DNA from: Akkermansiaceae bacterium
GTDB taxonomy: Bacteria; Verrucomicrobiota; Verrucomicrobiia; Verrucomicrobiales; Akkermansiaceae
DNA: 9,773 bases
NCBI GenBank assembly: GCA_020627645.1
Contig: JAHDGN010000096.1
Coordinates: 1-9,773 of the forward strand
Reading direction: 5' to 3'
Part shown: in pieces, positions 7,966 through 9,773 of the stretch
Layout of the letters: each line of letters begins with the position of its first letter
Numbering within the stretch: the stretch's first letter is position 1
The notes under the pieces: model-generated
The model's database searches: none
Told to the model about the DNA's origin: nothing
Seen by the model: only the letters and a program-made list of their open reading frames with translations
Program-made: the position numbers and the translations under genes

Positions 7966-9519
7966 CTACTTACGGCTTACCTCAAGCGGAGGTGCCTCAT
8001 AAACTTCCCTCAAACGCTCGAACTCCTTCTTCAATTCCCTCTGCACTTTCGAATACTTTTCTTCTCCGTAGACACTTTTCATTTCCTCAGGATCATTGAC
8101 CAAATCAAACATTTGCCACTCTTTTGTCTTAGGTAAATAGAACAATTTGTGAGTCTCTGTTCTCACCCCAAAGTGCTGAGGCACATTGTGAATCCCTAAC
8201 TCGTAATACGAATAGTAAATCGATTTCCTCCATTCTTTCGCTTCGCCTTTCAGAACGGAAACCATCGAATCGCCCTGAATATCCTTAGGAACTTCAACTC
8301 CAGCCGCCTCCAATAGAGTCGGAGCATAATCAATATTCTGAATCATTTCCTTAGGCTTTGATCCCGCCTTTGTGACTCCCGGCCAACGAATCACAAATGG
8401 CATTTTTAGCGACTGCTCAAACATCCAGCGCTTGTCGTACCATCCATGCTCACCCAAATAAAAACCCTGATCCGACGCATAAATCACAATCGTATTGTCC
8501 GCCAGCCCATTCTGATCAACATAATCCAACAACCTGCCAACACTATCATCCACCGCCTTCACCGTTCCCAAATAATTTTTCATGTACCGCTGATATTTCC
8601 ACTTCACGATCTCCTTCGGAGTCATCTTCTCGTAATTCTCAGCAAGCGCCCTGTTCTCAGGCTCAAAATGAGCATCCCACTTTTTCCTCTGCTCATCTGT
8701 CATTCGACTATAGACGGGAGTCCCATATCCATCAGGCCCAGAAAATTTCACCCCACCACGATGCTCTTTTCTGACCTTCGCATCATAAGCCCAATGAAAA
8801 TGCCGATCAATTTCCATCTCGTTATTCTTCAAAGTCACACTGCGATTTTGATAATCATCAAAAAGAGAAGCAGGCTCCGGAATTTCCACGCCATTAAAAG
8901 CGCTCAAATGCCTCAATGCAGGAGCGAAATCCCGATGAGGCGCCTTGTGCTGACACATTAAAAAGAAAGGTTGATCACCTTTCCTTCCCTTCAACCACTC
9001 CAGCGCCTTATCAGTCGTCAGATCCGTCGCATAGCCCTCAAACCTCTTCAATTTCCCATCCATTTGAATAAAATCCGGATTGTAATACTGGCCCTGCCCC
9101 GGCAACACCTCCCAATAATCAAAACCAACCGGGTTTGACACCAAATGCCACTTTCCAATCACCGCGGTCTCATAACCAGCACCTTGCAGAGCCTTTGGCA
9201 AGGTCCATTGCGTCTGATCCAACCCTTTCCGCTGATTCCGCATAAAACCATTCTTATGGCTGTGCTTCCCCGTCAAAATCGAAGCTCTCGAAGGGCCACA
9301 AATCGAATTCCCACAAAATGAATTCTCAAAAATCGCACCACTCGCAGCCAATCGATCAATATGAGGCGTTGGCGCGACCTTCGCCAAATCTCCCCCATAG
9401 GCAGAAATAGCTCGATGCGCATGATCATCAGAAAAGATAAACAATATATTCGGCTTCTTCCCCAAAACTCCAGACACCCCAAGCCCAGTCAAAATCACAG
9501 TCAAAATCGATCGTCGCAT
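7966..9519 (-). CDS. Exported S1-family formylglycine sulfatase
   Basis: A 517-residue arylsulfatase-like hydrolase that removes sulfate esters, probably from sulfated polysaccharide or glycan, in the periplasm or outside the cell. Residues 1-20 form a short signal peptide (MRRS, then a hydrophobic core, cut near VLG). Seen: the metal-binding NILFIFSDDH with D31 and D32; the CGPSR motif with C74, the Cys that is converted to formylglycine, followed by TGKHSH; GKWH with K123 and H125; and SDQGFYLGEHGWYDKRW with D350 and Q351, the second half of the metal site. The C-terminus has the usual DLVNDPEEM block. All catalytic elements are intact and the length is normal. Maturation needs an FGE or anSME enzyme, which is not in the window. 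The substrate cannot be read from the sequence. I prefer ATG at 9519; a GTG directly before it (9522) is in frame. No clear ribosome site precedes either start. Confidence 0.95.
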   Translation of the reverse strand: MRRSILTVILTGLGVSGVLGKKPNILFIFSDDHAHRAISAYGGDLAKVAPTPHIDRLAASGAIFENSFCGNSICGPSRASILTGKHSHKNGFMRNQRKGLDQTQWTLPKALQGAGYETAVIGKWHLVSNPVGFDYWEVLPGQGQYYNPDFIQMDGKLKRFEGYATDLTTDKALEWLKGRKGDQPFFLMCQHKAPHRDFAPALRHLSAFNGVEIPEPASLFDDYQNRSVTLKNNEMEIDRHFHWAYDAKVRKEHRGGVKFSGPDGYGTPVYSRMTDEQRKKWDAHFEPENRALAENYEKMTPKEIVKWKYQRYMKNYLGTVKAVDDSVGRLLDYVDQNGLADNTIVIYASDQGFYLGEHGWYDKRWMFEQSLKMPFVIRWPGVTKAGSKPKEMIQNIDYAPTLLEAAGVEVPKDIQGDSMVSVLKGEAKEWRKSIYYSYYELGIHNVPQHFGVRTETHKLFYLPKTKEWQMFDLVNDPEEMKSVYGEEKYSKVQRELKKEFERLREVYEAPPLEVSRK

Positions 9520-9656
9520 CACAAAAAAGGTCTACGAACCTCAACGCCACATGTCCATCCATTCTATCGCCTCACGAAAATCAAATCCCCTCAATCATCT
9601 CTTCGGAAAATCAAAGGATGCTGACTTCCCGCCCGAATGTGATAATGTCCCATACC
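9520..9656. promoter_or_regulatory. Divergent intergenic region between the sulfatase gene and the right-edge gene
   Basis: This 137-bp spacer must hold promoters for two genes that point away from each other. On the plus strand, TGTGATAAT (9638-9646) resembles an extended -10 element; CTGACT (9621-9626) is only 14 bp before the hexamer, too close for a normal -35. The implied start point would leave only a few bases before the ATG at 9657. On the minus strand, TAGAAT (9566-9561) is a possible -10 for the sulfatase gene, without a matching -35. No strong inverted repeat is visible. Confidence 0.25.
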
Positions 9657-9773
9657 ATGAAAAGATTCATCCCCCTCCTCTTATCAGTCCTCCCACTCCA
9701 AGCGATCGACCTTTCTGGACACAGCCTGACAAACAACGGATCCACACGAACTCTCTCAATCGAATTTCCCGAT
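9657..9773 (+). CDS. Secreted protein of unknown function, N-terminal fragment (cut by right window edge)
   Basis: Thirty-nine codons are open from this ATG to the end of the window. The translation begins MKRFIPLLLSVLPLQA, a clear Sec signal peptide with a probable cut after LQA16, followed by IDLSGHSLTNNGSTRTLSIEF. The mature start looks like a beta-strand-rich secreted domain, but too little is present to name a family. An in-frame ATG at 9645 would add four residues (MSHT) and weaken the signal peptide, so 9657 is preferred. No Shine-Dalgarno sequence is obvious. It is divergent from the sulfatase gene, so a role in handling the same glycan is possible but unsupported. Confidence 0.6.
   Translation, partial: MKRFIPLLLSVLPLQAIDLSGHSLTNNGSTRTLSIEFPD

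Noticed and set aside
8446..8961. Plus-strand open frame of 171 codons opposite the sulfatase gene
   Set aside because: It covers the conserved SDQGFYLGEHG part of the sulfatase in antisense, and has Ile/His/Arg-rich composition with no start signal. It is a shadow.
9273..9482. Minus-strand 69-codon frame overlapping the start of the sulfatase gene in another frame
   Set aside because: It overlaps the DDH and CGPSR coding region in a different frame, and its W/R/L-rich translation is a frame-shifted copy of that region rather than a gene.
871..9519. The sulfatase, map and macroglobulin genes as one new defence or protease-trap operon
   Set aside because: The map-macroglobulin gap is 158 bp with its own candidate promoter, map is a housekeeping enzyme, and no functional link can be seen in the sequence. 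Co-direction alone is not enough.

Overview
The window looks like a stretch of chromosome from a Verrucomicrobiota-type bacterium (PVC superphylum). This is inferred from gene content: a very large alpha-2-macroglobulin-like protein, an exported S1 formylglycine sulfatase, and a small exported thioredoxin with the GSDWCxxC sequence I associate with this group. No 16S rRNA or other decisive marker is present, so the placement is tentative.

Layout from left to right. Positions 1-211 (minus strand) hold the N-terminal 70 codons of an RdgB/HAM1-type nucleotide-pool-cleaning pyrophosphatase that runs off the left edge. Divergent from it, at 287-742 (plus strand), is an exported thioredoxin-fold protein with a CRPC active site. 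A strong hairpin with A/T tracts on both sides (781-834) separates this gene from the convergent gene at 871-6954 (minus strand). That gene encodes a 2027-residue alpha-2-macroglobulin with a Sec signal peptide, a long N-terminal helical region, a series of macroglobulin domains, a probable bait region, an intact CTEQ thioester motif and a conserved C-terminal macroglobulin domain. Upstream of it is a 158-bp spacer with a candidate promoter, a palindrome and two in-phase A-tracts. Next, still on the minus strand, are type I methionine aminopeptidase (7113-7919) and an exported S1 sulfatase with a CGPSR active site (7966-9519). A 137-bp divergent spacer then leads to the first 39 codons of a secreted plus-strand protein cut by the right edge (from 9657).

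How the genes work together: the sulfatase, map and macroglobulin genes are co-directional, with gaps of 46 and 158 bp. The 46-bp gap permits sulfatase-map co-transcription. The longer gap carries its own candidate promoter for the macroglobulin. Four of the six genes encode exported proteins: the thioredoxin, macroglobulin, sulfatase and right-edge protein. The area is therefore rich in envelope and secretion functions, with two housekeeping enzymes (RdgB, MetAP) mixed in. No single pathway ties the genes together. I saw no mobile element, CRISPR array, tRNA or rRNA, and no convincing new multi-gene system. The most interesting object is the macroglobulin: non-lipidated, without a neighbouring pbpC, and carrying an unusual aromatic-rich insert.
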